Source of the DNA: Hygrophila difformis
Taxonomy: Eukaryota; Streptophyta; Magnoliopsida; Lamiales; Acanthaceae
DNA: 64,000 nucleotides
Direction: 5' to 3'
Assembly: GCA_030278955.1 (NCBI GenBank)
Contig: JAOANR010000006.1
Span: forward strand, 32,143,383 to 32,207,382
Positions 44,281-55,600 of this stretch are shown here, piece by piece; the first letter of the stretch is position 1, and every line of letters begins with the position of its first letter. Position numbers and translations under genes: made by a program. A model generated the notes under the pieces. The model did not search any database, was not told the origin of the DNA, and was given only the letters and a program-made list of their open reading frames with translations.

Positions 44281-45462
44281 CTAAATTGGACGCAAATGAC
44301 AGTTATAAAAGACTGTCATCAGGCCGCGGGACCTGTCTGAATAACCATCCGCCCAACCCTTTATCTGGGTTGAAATACCGGCATATAAGTGGGCGAGGAA
44401 ATAGTCAGCGAGAGGCATACGGTCCTTAGGAATAATCTTAGAGGCCAAGGGGAAGGCCTCAAGGACGGCGAATTTGGCAGGGGCACACCAGAAATATCTG
44501 CTAAGGAAACACATCATGAAAGCCAGGGGTTCTGGGGCCTTACAATCAGGAGAATCACTACTGTATTGTTTAATCCAGTGGGTGTAAGTAAGCTTAGACA
44601 CAAAGCCAGTATTAGTCTTTGTCGGCTTCACGCAACCAGAAACCCCGAGGATAGAGTTCCCAAGAGAAGGCATATTTAGAAGGAGTTTAACGTCTTCAAT
44701 AGTGGGAGTCATCATCCCCCACGGGAAACAGAAACAATTCACAGAAGAATTCCAGAAACATAAAAGCGCAAGGATGGGCCGATAATCGGAAGGAAATGAT
44801 TGAGCACTCAAATGAACCAAGTGATTGACGTTAGCAGCCTTCCAAGTTACTTCACAAAAAGGCTGCACACGTGTATACCAATTGGTGTATTCAATGGTTA
44901 CGGTCGGCCAGGTCCTAAGATTAGCAAAAAGCTTCGGAGAGAAATAATCTGAAAACAAAGGGATAGTTTTCTGATCACCAAAAAAGTTGGAAACACAAGC
45001 ATTGGTCTCTGAAGAAGTTGCAAGGGGACCAATAGTGGTGAAACCCTCGTCAGTAAGATGAATGGAAGTCAAACCGGCAAAAGATTCTTCAATATTCTTG
45101 ATTTTAGAGGAACATGGAGAAAGAGTTGGCTGTTCCATTTGGAAAATATCGAAGACAAAGGGGAAAATAGCAGGAGCAAAGAGCAGAGAGGAGCACAAGA
45201 GGAGAAAGCGAAGGGGGAAGAAGAGGAGGAGGCAGGTAATGATGAGAAGTGAAGAAATAACAAGACCCGAGGGATATAAAAGATCGTGGCCGGATTCCCA
45301 GGGGGAGTTAACGCGAAAAAGGGGGAAAAGGAAAAAATCAGGTTTACTTGGGTTCTTTCCGGACGGAAACATACCCAAGTAAAGGAGGCATCTGTTGTGG
45401 CCATCATGATACTGGACCAAGAAAGAGCGATTGGGCTGGACAGTTGGGCCATAAAGAGCCAA
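44281..45462 (-). CDS. Plant mobile domain (PMD) protein, probable retrotransposon antisense ORF
   Basis: The open frame is 393 codons. The likely start is the ATG near 45138 (MEQPTLSPCSS), giving ~285 aa, since the part upstream is low-complexity. The protein fits the plant mobile domain (aminotransferase-like PMD, Pfam PF10536): the block FPWGMMTPTIEDVKLLLNMP is its signature (G-x-M-x-x-T-x-x-D-V-x-x-L-x-x-x-P). PMD is found in MAIN-type plant genes and in transposable elements, including additional, often antisense, ORFs of Tat-lineage Ty3/gypsy elements. Here it is antisense to a probable LTR at 45390-46016. The stop lies at the presumed boundary with element A, so the C-terminus may be truncated. 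Confidence 0.65.
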   Translation of the reverse strand: MALYGPTVQPNRSFLVQYHDGHNRCLLYLGMFPSGKNPSKPDFFLFPLFRVNSPWESGHDLLYPSGLVISSLLIITCLLLFFPLRFLLLCSSLLFAPAIFPFVFDIFQMEQPTLSPCSSKIKNIEESFAGLTSIHLTDEGFTTIGPLATSSETNACVSNFFGDQKTIPLFSDYFSPKLFANLRTWPTVTIEYTNWYTRVQPFCEVTWKAANVNHLVHLSAQSFPSDYRPILALLCFWNSSVNCFCFPWGMMTPTIEDVKLLLNMPSLGNSILGVSGCVKPTKTNTGFVSKLTYTHWIKQYSSDSPDCKAPEPLAFMMCFLSRYFWCAPAKFAVLEAFPLASKIIPKDRMPLADYFLAHLYAGISTQIKGWADGYSDRSRGLMTVFYNCHLRPI

Positions 45463-46016
45463 ACAGTAGATGGGTGAGTGTTGTGGCCACCAAGATAGTA
45501 AGGCCGAAAACTAGTAATTAAACCAGATAATTGGGCCAGAAAAAGCCCAGCAGTAGATGAATGAGCAGGAGAAGGAAAAGTGCGCAAGGAAGCAAGGACT
45601 TCCAGGCCGAAGTAATCGGCCGAGAACAGCTAGAAAGAGCCAAAAAGAAGATACTCAGAATCGGCTCAGAATGTAGCCAGGGAGCGATTACCAAGCTCCG
45701 GCTATAAATAGGGGATGCCAAGCTCAAAGTCAAGAGAGACCAATCCACCCCAAAATTCCTTTATGCAATTTCAATTCTTTGTATCTTTTACTGCTTTCTT
45801 TACAGCTTTCATTTACAAGCTTTCCTAGATTCTAGTTTAGTTGTTAGCGGTTATTTCTCCAAATCAGTTGTTATTTCTTAACAACTGGTAGTTTGGTAGC
45901 CTTTTTCCGGTTAATCAGCCGTTGTTTCTCAACAACTGGTAGATTTTTCGATAGCCTCCCTTGAGGAGAAAAAGGTCCTTGGCCAAACGGAGGCCAAACA
46001 CATGTATAGATTGTTC
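45390..46016 (+). repeat. Probable LTR (element G) with TATA box
   Basis: Contains TATAAATA at 45703-45710 in good context (CTCCGGCTATAAATAGGGG). It also has a ~90-bp imperfect tandem repeat starting TGTTGTGGCCA (45392 and 45479) and a second repeat with CAACTGGTAG (45891 and 45949). The T-rich downstream part resembles plant LTR R-U5 regions. No second copy is in the window, so the limits are uncertain. A PMD ORF antisense and upstream of an LTR is a Tat-like arrangement. Confidence 0.4.
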
Positions 46017-47001
46017 AGCAAAAAAATGGTATATATATTAAATATATTATATATATATATTAAATAATATAATAGATATATAGAAGGGTAATTATTAGTT
46101 TTTTATACCTAAACTATTTGAAAATTCTCAATCATGCACCTAAACTTTTTTCTTGAAAAAAAATAGTTGGAAAAAACCATATATTTGCTATATTTGCCTC
46201 ATTAATTTTTGCAAAATATCATTTCAATTCTCAATACTTTATTTTTACCCCTAAAGTTTTTAGAAAAAGTTATTTATACACTTTTATTGTCTTTTTATTT
46301 TGTTACACATATTAACACTAACATTAAAAGATTTAAAATTTCCTTAAAATTTTTATTTATTTTATTTACACTAATTTTAAAAAATTTAAAAGAGAATAAC
46401 TTTTTTGGGCCATCAGAAGGAGTCATTTCCAGATTTTGATCATTATTTTTTCATTTAGAGTTTTGGGCCGTTACAAGGATGTCGGGCCCAAAAAAGGGCC
46501 AAACGGGTCGCATGTTCTTCAAATTGTCTCCTTATGGGTCAAAAGTGGAAATCGCTTACTTCTGAGTTCTGATGGCCTATTTAATTTTTTTTATAGTTTT
46601 TCTATAATTAAAATAAATAATATTCATTCAATCGCATTATTTATGTTGAACTTTTCTTTTTTGACCGCTCGTTAAAAAAAAAACAGTTAATAACTATGTG
46701 TCAAACCACATCTCGAGGCCAACTGGTAAAATGAAGTTGCTTGGTGTCGCGGTATTCCTATGTCACACCAATGTGTGCTTTCCCATCGGAGACCCATCAT
46801 CTCATGATCTTCAATTTTGTTTCACTTTTGTTCTTGATGGTTGGAGAATCCTTATTTTTTCTAATGTCATTTCGTGAAGAAATACGTATATGTTAGAAAC
46901 CGAAAAAATTCGGTAGCTAATGTTTCTTTCCAAAAATATATTTTTATTTTTATTTTATTAAGAGCCCTACTCACCAAATTACAAAAAGGATAGAAGGAAT
47001 G
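46017..47001. other. AT-rich stretch without recognisable feature
   Basis: Includes a TA-rich simple sequence at 46029-46082. I see no ORF with family resemblance and no clear terminal repeats. Confidence 0.5.
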
Positions 47002-47812
47002 TGGCATGGACGCCCAAAGTTTACCGTTAATCCAGACGTTGATCGTACTATCTGTACCATGGACCAGGAAGCAGTCCCGGAGATTCTAAGATATCATTTC
47101 CCAAATCTTGATCGAGCATGGAGAAGATTGGCTCAAGCTACCAGAACCCGGAGATCAAGTCAAAGGAAGCTTACTGTTGACGTGGGACGAAGACAACACT
47201 TAGAAGAATTCTGTGTTCTTCCTCACGCGATATTCACACGCGACATCCTTCCCCGCAACCTCGCCGACATAGCGTGAGTCACGACCAGCACCCATTTGGA
47301 AAGATCATCCTAAGAATGGCCCACGCTATGTTTTTCTGAAGAATACCACGCCTTGTTCTCACACTTCAGACTAAAATACATCGCGTGTGAAATATTGCTA
47401 GAATTTGGCTTGCCAGTTGTACAATGGAGCGGTTATTGTCTTCTATATCTTTACTTTCAGCCATTTTGAGTGGGTCTATAAATACCCCTTCTACATCATT
47501 TGTAACAGATTCAGACTTTGAAGCAATAAAATTTTCCCTATTCTGTTGAGAAATTCAACATGTTGTGTGAGACAACACGAACGAGTGATTCGTTCAGTTA
47601 GCTTGCTTCCTTGGGCAATCAAGGAGTCTTTGATTCTCAAGCTTGAGGACACTTGAGATCGGCGGTGGTGTCGAGGTCGTTGTATTGGCGCGGGGATCAC
47701 CCTAGAGGTGTTTCTGCAACTCCTTCGAACCTACGGTGTCTTCGCATATCCTCGGTATCTTTACGATTTCCGTTAATTCCGCAATTTTTGTTTGAATTCA
47801 ACTAGTCGATCC
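47002..47812 (+). repeat. Left arm of a large inverted repeat (LTR copy)
   Basis: From TGGCATGGACGCCC to ...GAATTCAACTAGTCGATC. The reverse complement is at 47879-48625. This arm has a TATA-like TATAAATACC at ~47476 that the other arm has lost within a ~60-bp deletion. It includes hairpin words ACATAGCGTG (47267) and CACGCTATGT (47322), which also occur in the LTR of element A. Confidence 0.8.
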
Positions 47813-47847
47813 ACGGAAAGAGTATTATCTTGGCGCCTGCCATTGAG

Positions 47848-47860
47848 CTCTGATACCAAA
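47848..47860 (-). other. tRNA-iMet primer site at the apex of the inverted repeat
   Basis: On the minus strand TTGGTATCAGAGC lies just after the end of the right arm, so the right arm is a 5' LTR read leftwards. A GGCGCC word at 47833 lies close to the end of the left arm. The 66-bp spacer between arms holds nothing else. Confidence 0.6.
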
Positions 47861-47878
47861 ATTAATACTACTGTTGGT

Positions 47879-48625
47879 GATCGACTAGTTGAATTCAAAC
47901 GAAAATTGCGGAATTAATGGAAATCGTAAAGATACTGAGGATATGCGAAGACACCGTAGGTTTGAAGGGGTTGAAGAAACACCTATAGGGTGATTCCCGC
48001 GCCAATACAACGACCTCGACACCGCCGCCGATCTCAAGTGTCCTTAAGCTTCAGAATCGAAGACTCCTTGATCTGCCCAAAGAAGCAAGCTTCACTCATT
48101 CGTGTTGTCTCACACAACATGTTGAATTTCTCAACAGAATAGGGAAAACTTTATTGCTTCAAATTCTGAATCTGTCACAATATAGAAGACAATAACCGCT
48201 CCACTGTACAACCGGCAAGCCAAATTCTAGCAATATTTCACACGCCATATATTTTAGGCTGAAGTGTGAGATATAGCGTGGTAGTCTTCACGAAAACATA
48301 GTGTGGGCCATTCTTAGGATAATCGTTCCAAATGGGTGCTGGTCGTGACTCACGCGATGTCGGCGAGGTTGCGGGGAAGGATGTCGCGTGTGAATATCGC
48401 GTGAGGAAGAACACATAATTCTTCTAAATGTTGTTTTCATCCCATGTCAACAATAAGCTTCGTTTTATTTGATCTCCGGGTTCTGCTAGCTTGAGCCAAT
48501 CTTCTCCATGCTCGATCAAGATTTGGGAAATGATATCTTGGAATCTCCGGGACTGCTTCATGGTCCATGCTCCGGATGGCACGATCAACGTCTAGATTAA
48601 CGGTAAAGTTTGGGCGTCCATGCCA
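47879..48625 (-). repeat. Right arm of the inverted repeat (LTR copy)
   Basis: Reverse complement of 47002-47812 with scattered substitutions and indels. Minus-strand start TGGCATGGACG, end near GATCA. It is flanked on the right by unrelated sequence (48626-48730) that leads into the pol fragment F. Confidence 0.8.
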
Positions 48626-48730
48626 TCCCCTCCCCCCCGCAGAAGTTGATCCATCAAACTAAAACTCTCTTCATCTTCCCGTTTGTAGAGTTACAAATCT
48701 GCAATGTTAAAAGTAGGGTTAATATTGTAA

Positions 48731-49397
48731 TCATGGTAATTCAATTTTATAAACATTCTCATTAATCCTTTCTGTGACTCTGAATGGTCCGTCTCCATGA
48801 GGTGATAATTTCATGTTACGTCTTGCCGGAAATCTTTCCTTACGCCAGTGTACCCATACCCAATCCCCTGGGTTAAATACTGGCTTTTTCCTTCCACAAT
48901 TGTGGTACTTGGCATAGTCCTCGACTGACTTTTCAAGGTTCTTTTTGACATCTTCATGGTCCCTGCCACTGGTGTTCAAATGTTTATTTGTAGGTAATGG
49001 TAATTAATCGATGGCAGTAAATGGATTAAAACCATAGACTATTTCAAATGGTGTCTATGAGTGGCACGGTGGGGGTCTCTGTTGTATGCAAACTGCATAA
49101 GTGGTAGGCATTCATCCCAGCTTTTAGGGACTCATAGCAGTAATAATTCGCAATAATTTCCAAGAACACGGTTGACAGCTTCCGTTTGTCCGTCTGTTTG
49201 CGGATGGTCTGCCGAAGAGAGTAGTAATTTGGCTCCAATCTCTCGCAACAATGACCTCCAGAAATGACCAACAAATTTGGCATCACGATCAGAGACAATT
49301 GTCTTGGTATTCCATGTAACCTCACAACTTCCTTAAGGAATAACCTGATAATATAAGAAGCATCATTAGTCTTATTATATGGAATAAAATGTGTCAT
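48731..49397 (-). pseudogene. Integrase fragment of element F
   Basis: Two frames. 49397-49044 carries the core in decayed form: [32 protein letters not shown] where the IVSDRD-type motif would be. 48979-48731 carries the C-terminus: NPGDWVWVHWRKERFP then KLSPHGDGPFRV, which is typical of Ty3/gypsy chromovirus-like integrases (Reina/CRM style). Frameshifts and substitutions make it non-functional. No chromodomain is visible before the sequence changes at ~48730. Confidence 0.75.
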
Positions 49398-49580
49398 TTT
49401 AGAGAATCTATCAGCAAAAAAAATATAGCATCTTTGGCCCCTGTTGTCCGTGGCAATCCTAAGATGAAATCCATAGAAATATCTATCTAAGGACCCTCCG
49501 GTTGAGGCAACGGTTTATACAATCCATGTGGTTGAACTGAGGATTTTGCCTGTAGGCAAACAATGCATTTGGCAATAAAA

Positions 49581-50224
49581 TCAGTAACTTGTTTGTTTAG
49601 TCGTGGCCAGTAAAACCTCTCGTTTAACAGTCGCAGTTGTTGTTCGACAAAAATGTCCCATCATGTCTCCACTATAGGCTTCTTTAATTAGCAGTTCTTG
49701 AATAGAACCTTTCGAAATGCATAACCTATTTTTATAGTGTAAAAAACCTTCAAGTCTGGACAACTCCTTATAAGCGAGCTTATCGGTTTTCTCCCTGATG
49801 CCCTTAAAATCTTCATCAGTCGCATATTTATCTTTGATATGCGCAAAACCTATTAAATGTGTAGTGGCAAAAACAGATAATGCCATTCTCCTAGATAAGG
49901 CATCGACCACCACATTATCCTTTCCTTTCTTGTATTTGATAATGTATGGAAATGTTTCAATAAAAGAACTCCATCGACCATCCCTCTTGTTCAAAGCTCC
50001 TTGCGACTTGAAATATTTGAGTGTCTCATGGTCATGTGTATGACAAACTCCCTTCCATGTAAGTAATGTTGCCATGTCATGAGTGCTCTAACCACATCAT
50101 ACAATTCTTTCTCATATGTGGAATAATTCAATGCAGCTCCAAAAAACTTTTCACTATGATAGGCGACAGGTCGGTCTTCCTGCAGTAATACAGCTCCCAT
50201 CCCTGTGCCTGAAGCGTCACACAC
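49581..50224 (-). pseudogene. RNase H and integrase zinc-region fragment of element F
   Basis: Frame 50224-49991 has [36 protein letters not shown] and [14 protein letters not shown], an RNase H. The overlapping frame 50075-49581 continues with [26 protein letters not shown] and the start of the HHCC region. The frame changes near 50040. Degenerate relic. Confidence 0.8.
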
Positions 50225-50349
50225 ACTAATTCAAACAACTAATCAAAATTGGGTAACGCAAGTAATGGCGTATGCATCAATTTACATTTTAAAGTTTCAA
50301 AAGCTTTTTGTTCATTTGTGCCGCATTTGTAGGGAAAAACCTTTTTTTT

Positions 50350-50874
50350 TTAATATAGATGTGATTGGTGCACAATGATACTGAATTGAGGCACGAATCT
50401 CCTGAAAAATCCACACAACCCTAAGAAACTTCGGACTTCTGCAACATTGGTTGGTGGTGACCACTTAGATATGGCCTTAACCTTGTTCTCATCTACCTTC
50501 AGTCCTTCTTTCCCAACTATAAATCCTAAGAATATGACTTCTGGTACACATAAAGTGCACTTCTTCATGTTGGCGTACAATTGTACTTCCCGTAACCTGT
50601 TCAGCACCTGTTGGACATGATCATTATGGTAAGTAAGACAGGTACTCTAAATCAAGATATCATCAAAGTAGACTACTACAAATTTTCCAATAAAGCTTCT
50701 TAAAGTTTCATTCATTAATCTCCTAAAAGTAGATGGTGCATTTGTCAGCTCGAATGGCATCACCAGCCATTCATATAGGCCAAATTTAGTTTTGAATGTT
50801 GTCTTCCATTCATCACCAAGTTGCATTCTGATTTGGTGATAGCCACTTCGTAGATCAATCTTTGAAAAGATGCA
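50350..50874 (-). pseudogene. Reverse transcriptase fragment of element F, cut by element E
   Basis: Starts at the junction with E and reads [35 protein letters not shown] and the catalytic YFDDIL (~50655). A second frame has LGFIVGKEGLKVDE and VRSFLGLCGFFRRFV. The part of RT and all of gag upstream of [10 protein letters not shown] must lie beyond element E. The YFDDIL form and the integrase C-terminus point to a chromovirus-like lineage, different from A, B and E (FMDDF). Confidence 0.85.
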
Positions 50875-53800
50875 TGAAACTTTTGACAATTTCCTACACG
50901 AGTATTTTATGAAAAATAATAATCCCGGTTTTCAATTTTATTTAATGAAACCAATTTATGAAGATGGAGTTGGGATTAGGGATATATTTATAGGTTGTCA
51001 CGTTTTTATTACTCATGTTAAGAAACTGTGCCCCCGAAAGCGCACGGTGTCAAAAATTGCAGTAATTTATAGTAAGACCGGATCGTTCACTGGAGGATGT
51101 GCGATAGAAGCAGGGCCCACGTCGTTTACTAAGATTTTCCACTCGGTTACTCGATTCAAGTTTTGCAATGGTTTCTAACAACTATTTGACAATAATTTGA
51201 ACTAGACTATTGAAGCAATTAAAGATTATTTTACAAGCATGGTAAATTTAGTCTAAAAAGCGATTAAATCTATTCTAAGAAAGCAATAAGAATTATGCTA
51301 AGAAAGCGGATAAAGTTATTCTATGAAAGCAGATTTAAAATGTGACAGAAGGGACAGGAAGGAAATAATAAAAATTGGACAAGATTCAGATGAAACACAG
51401 TTAAACTTCCATTTTAATTACACATATCTTTGTTTGGGATAATCCTTTCAGTTAGCTAACTCTCATGCTTTCTAGACTATGTTCTCTTTAACAGACAGGT
51501 ACTTATAGTCAGAATTTACATGCTCTTAAGACCTCAAAATCCAAGATACCACAGATATACAACTGCCCCCGCGCAGAGGTATGTTATTTATCCATGGTGG
51601 ATAAGCAACACCTAACATATCATTAGTTGATATGCCAAGTACTCCCATCATCCCCCTTGTCACACCCAAAGTCTAAATCTAATCCCGAACTAATCTACAA
51701 CTCTTAAACCTTACAACCGGCGGCCGACCTCTAATTCTTCCGAGTGACCTCTATGAAAGCATTTTAAAGAAAGCGATAAAGAAAGCAGTAAGAAAGCATT
51801 TAAAACCCTATCACTCGGAAGTCTTAAAAATCATCTCATTCCGTTAGTATAAAAGAGCCCCTGGTCTTGGTGACCAGATGCAGATTTAGAACTTCTCAAA
51901 TATCAGTAAGCCACAGGGCTTATAACATCTGGGTAGTTATGAGATACAAATTTGAGTGGAACAGACTTATGAAGATTTATTCCGAATGTACTCACTCAGG
52001 ACTCAATTTTAGGCTTTGGCGGGCGAAGATAGTAGTTGAAAGAATACTCAACCCTACCTTAGAAATTAACCAAGGCCTATATGTTGTTCCTCTAATATTA
52101 TTTATCACATCTTATCCGAATCCAAGTGGACACTGATTTGATGCAATACTTAATAGAAGATTTCCAACACACAGTAATTTTGAGAAACAAATAGATGTTT
52201 GAAAATCATTCCCTAAACAGGTACTAAACTCTCAATTAAAACACAGATCCTTTCAGTCTAGGTGAGACCTAATCGCTGACTCTGCTTCTAAGTTCTCAAA
52301 ATCAACCCCCAGTAGAATATGAGTTAGTCATAACTGTCGAATTTATCCCTTACTCAGATCCGGATTTTATAAAGTGATTTTTGTGGAAATTTATTATGCA
52401 GCATCTGATTTAAATCAAGACTTCTATGTCCAAGGAGAAGGATCTCCAAAATATTATAGACCACAATATCTACATAATAGTATCATGCATACATGTATAT
52501 GAGAAGTAAAATAAATTACCCCAAAATATATGGTGGGGTTAGACAGAATTTGATACACAAAGATGGATTAGCCTGAGATAAGAAGAATTTGGCTAAAAAG
52601 AGTGTCAGAAATAATTGGGGTTATCCGGACTGCAAACATCTGCTATCCGATTCCCAAGTATTCCAGATGGAATGATTTTTAGACAGTGGAATGCCTTAAG
52701 TGATAGTTGCCGCCGTCATCTTAGACTTCACTATATGTGAATTTGGATGAAAACTCACATGTTCTATTACTGCAATAATTATTAGATAACATTGGCATAT
52801 ATCATCTAACATTACTACAGCTCTAGATTCAGGTTTGAAATTAAGATAAAGAAAAGAAAACTGTATCTAATTAGGAGTTGGCTGAGTGACTAATCGTTAT
52901 CCCTGCGAAGGGACCTTTTCACCGTAGCTTCCACCAACCACTAATCAGATCATGCAAAATAACGAGTAATAATCAACACACAGAAGAAGAGCTAATCGTT
53001 ATCCCGGTGAATGGACCTTTTCGCCAACATTGATCTGTGATGTTCCTTATTACCCATTCATACACACAATAAATAGAAAATGTGAAATTAACAAAATATC
53101 TATGGTATTGTGTGAGTGTTAATCACACAACAGTTTAGACACTGATGAGTTGAGATGTGTAATGGATAAAATTAGATGTCATGGGCCTAAGCCCAATACA
53201 CCCATGCAACTTACACAATTCATGAAGATAAAATGTTTTTGGAGTTTTAAAATAGAAGGAAGAAAGCAATTCGGTCTACTAGGTAATGTGCAAAATAAAC
53301 CGAATTGAGGATGCATGAGGGATGAAGTAATACCTTACCCATTTAATCCTTGTAAGGATTTGAAACATCATCTAATTTGAATTGTCAAAGCAATTCGGTC
53401 TAAACCGAATTTGGACGATTCGAATTGATGAAGTCATTCCTTTACTCAAATTTGAATAAGGCATTTACCCCAAAATGAGGGTAATTCGAATTGCCAAGTC
53501 AATTCGGTCTAGAACGAATTGGCAATTCGAATTGGTAGAACAAATAAGATAAACTAAGGTGTGAGGGGATGGAATGCATACAATATGGTGAACAAGGTCA
53601 ATTCGGTCTATGGGAGCAATTCGGTGTAAACCGAATTCGCACAGACCGAATTGCTTGTACACCATATGAGAACAATTTTTTCTATGTAATTCGGTCTCAT
53701 GGTAGACCGAATTGCCTAGACCGAATTGCGTATATATTTTTAAATAAGGCATTCAACAAATATTTTTGCCATGCAATTCCATTCTCATGGGCAATTCGGT

Positions 53801-55584
53801 TTAGACCGAATTGCATCAAATCGAATTGCATGTCATTTTCCACATAAGTGTATTTTGTGCTCACAAGTACAGGTTTGGTTTACACTGTGTGGTGTATGAT
53901 GGATGAGATTTACCTAATCCTTCATTTCACATCAGTGTCACCTCACAGCCACACTAGTGAGCAATTTAAGGAAAATAGCATAGTAGAATACGTGTCTAGC
54001 AGGCATTGGCATGAATCAAACTCTATTTCTACAAACAAGACATCAAAGATTAAAGAACCTAAACATCTAAAAATCTAAGAACTACATGCATACAAGTAAG
54101 AACACTTACATTATCAAAGGCAACCATAAACTAAAATAAAGAGAAGAAAAACAACAACATAAGACATTAAATAAATTCAAACAACCCTAAAAATGCCTAA
54201 AACCTAAGAGCACTTATTTGAAGCACTAAGGTATAAAAACAAACCAAAAACCCACTAAACATGCATTTATTGAGAATGTAAGTCAACTAGGACATAATAA
54301 ATATAACCTAGTTGAAACAAACAAACATTCTAATATTTATTGCTAAGAAAAGCATTAAATGACTGCCAAAGACATGAAATAAAAACCCATTTCTGGATCT
54401 TTTCTTGTATTAGCACTTGAAAGAAAATAAATAACCCTAAAACCATCATTAACTTGAAGGTATGGTGTATTCTAACTACAAAGCATTTAAAGTGTATGGA
54501 AATGGCTACACTAAAGGTAGTAACAAGCTTCTACAAAATAAACTAAGATCAAAGCATTGAAACTAGACTACAAACTTGAAAAATAAACTAACTAAACTAA
54601 ACTACCTACCTAACCCTTAAGGGGTGGAGAACACCTTCTGCTCCTTCTTTTTGTCTCCCAGCAGAATGTCAAAGTGTGTAAGAGTTCTTTTTTTCTAGTG
54701 TTGAGGAAGGTCAGCTTTTATACTTCTTCTCGAAACCCTAGGCCCATCAGGGCCCATCAATAGTGCCATGCATTTCTCACGTGCTCACAGCTTCAATTGG
54801 ATGCACTTTTGAATGTAATTCGGTCTCCTCAAGCAATTCGGTTTAGGCCGAATTGGTGCAATTCGAATTGCATGAGGTCTTCCTTCTTGATCTTGAGCAT
54901 GAATGTGGTATTCATTCATCAATTCGGTCTATGTGTAGACCGAATTGGCCTTTTCGAATTGATGATGGCTCCTGCTTGGCTTCCTTGCTTTGAGGTAATT
55001 CGGTCTATGCAATCAAGTCGACTTAGACCGAATTGCATAGGTAGAATTCCTTCTTTTCTTTATGTTCAGGGTCTTCTTCTTTCCATAGTGCAATTCGGTC
55101 TAGGGTCAATTCGGTTTAGACCGAATTGCCACAGACCGAATTGGTTGCTCTGTTTCTCTTCTTCAACACTTGTCTATTTTTCTTCCTTTTCTCTTCAGCA
55201 ATTCGGTCTAATGAGCAATTCGGTTTAGGCCGAATTGCGTATAGACCGAATTGATCTTCAACACTTAACCAAAATTTCAGTTTGTGGAATTTTCATTCTT
55301 TTCCCATCTTTTTTATTTTTGTGGGCTATTTTATTCTTTGCCCATCTTTTTATTCCTTTTTCTTTTCTTTTTCCTTTTTTCATGTTTTTGGATTTTTCAA
55401 ACACAAATACAATTAAAATTGCATATTTTTGTGTCTTTCATTACCAACTTATTTTTCTTACAAACTTGCATAAATCTGTCGAATTCAACTGCTTTCTTAT
55501 TGAAATAAGATGGGAATACGATCAAAATGTCCGTCTCAGACACGGAAATGGATTGGAAATAATTGACAATTTTGGCCATTATCA
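50875..55584 (-). repeat. 3' LTR of element E
   Basis: Minus strand from TGATAATGGCC (55584) to ...CTTTTGACAATTT-type end, i.e. AAAAGTTTCA at 50875: the same ends as B. Length is 4710 bp. It shares the GTGCGCTTTCGG block near the end and the AAGAAAGCAGTTGAATT block near the start with B. The middle differs: instead of TTTGTCGCGG hairpins it has AATTCGGTCT hairpins. The short ORFs in the LTR (53465-55714) are translations of repeats. Confidence 0.9.
53265..55253. repeat. Nested-hairpin array in LTR of E (AATTCGGTCT family)
   Basis: At least ten units on both sides of a repeat-free stretch (53830-54815). Typical units have order + + - -: 53597-53651, 55090-55143 and 55199-55253. The inner pair often makes a near-perfect palindrome such as AATTCGGTTTAGACCGAATT. 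A second, shorter word (AATTCGAATTG) accompanies some units (53480-53541, 53410-53427). Confidence 0.9.
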
Positions 55585-55600
55585 ACATCCTCACATTTAA
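55585..55600 (-). other. Junction box before the 3' LTR of E
   Basis: Same bases as 27190-27205 in element B, on the minus strand, directly before TGATAATGG. Conserved across two diverged elements, so probably functional in plus-strand priming although not purely purine. Confidence 0.65.

Noticed and set aside
46680..46800. Possible tRNA-derived SINE head
   Set aside because: An A-box-like stretch can be imagined, but no convincing B box, tail or target duplication is seen.
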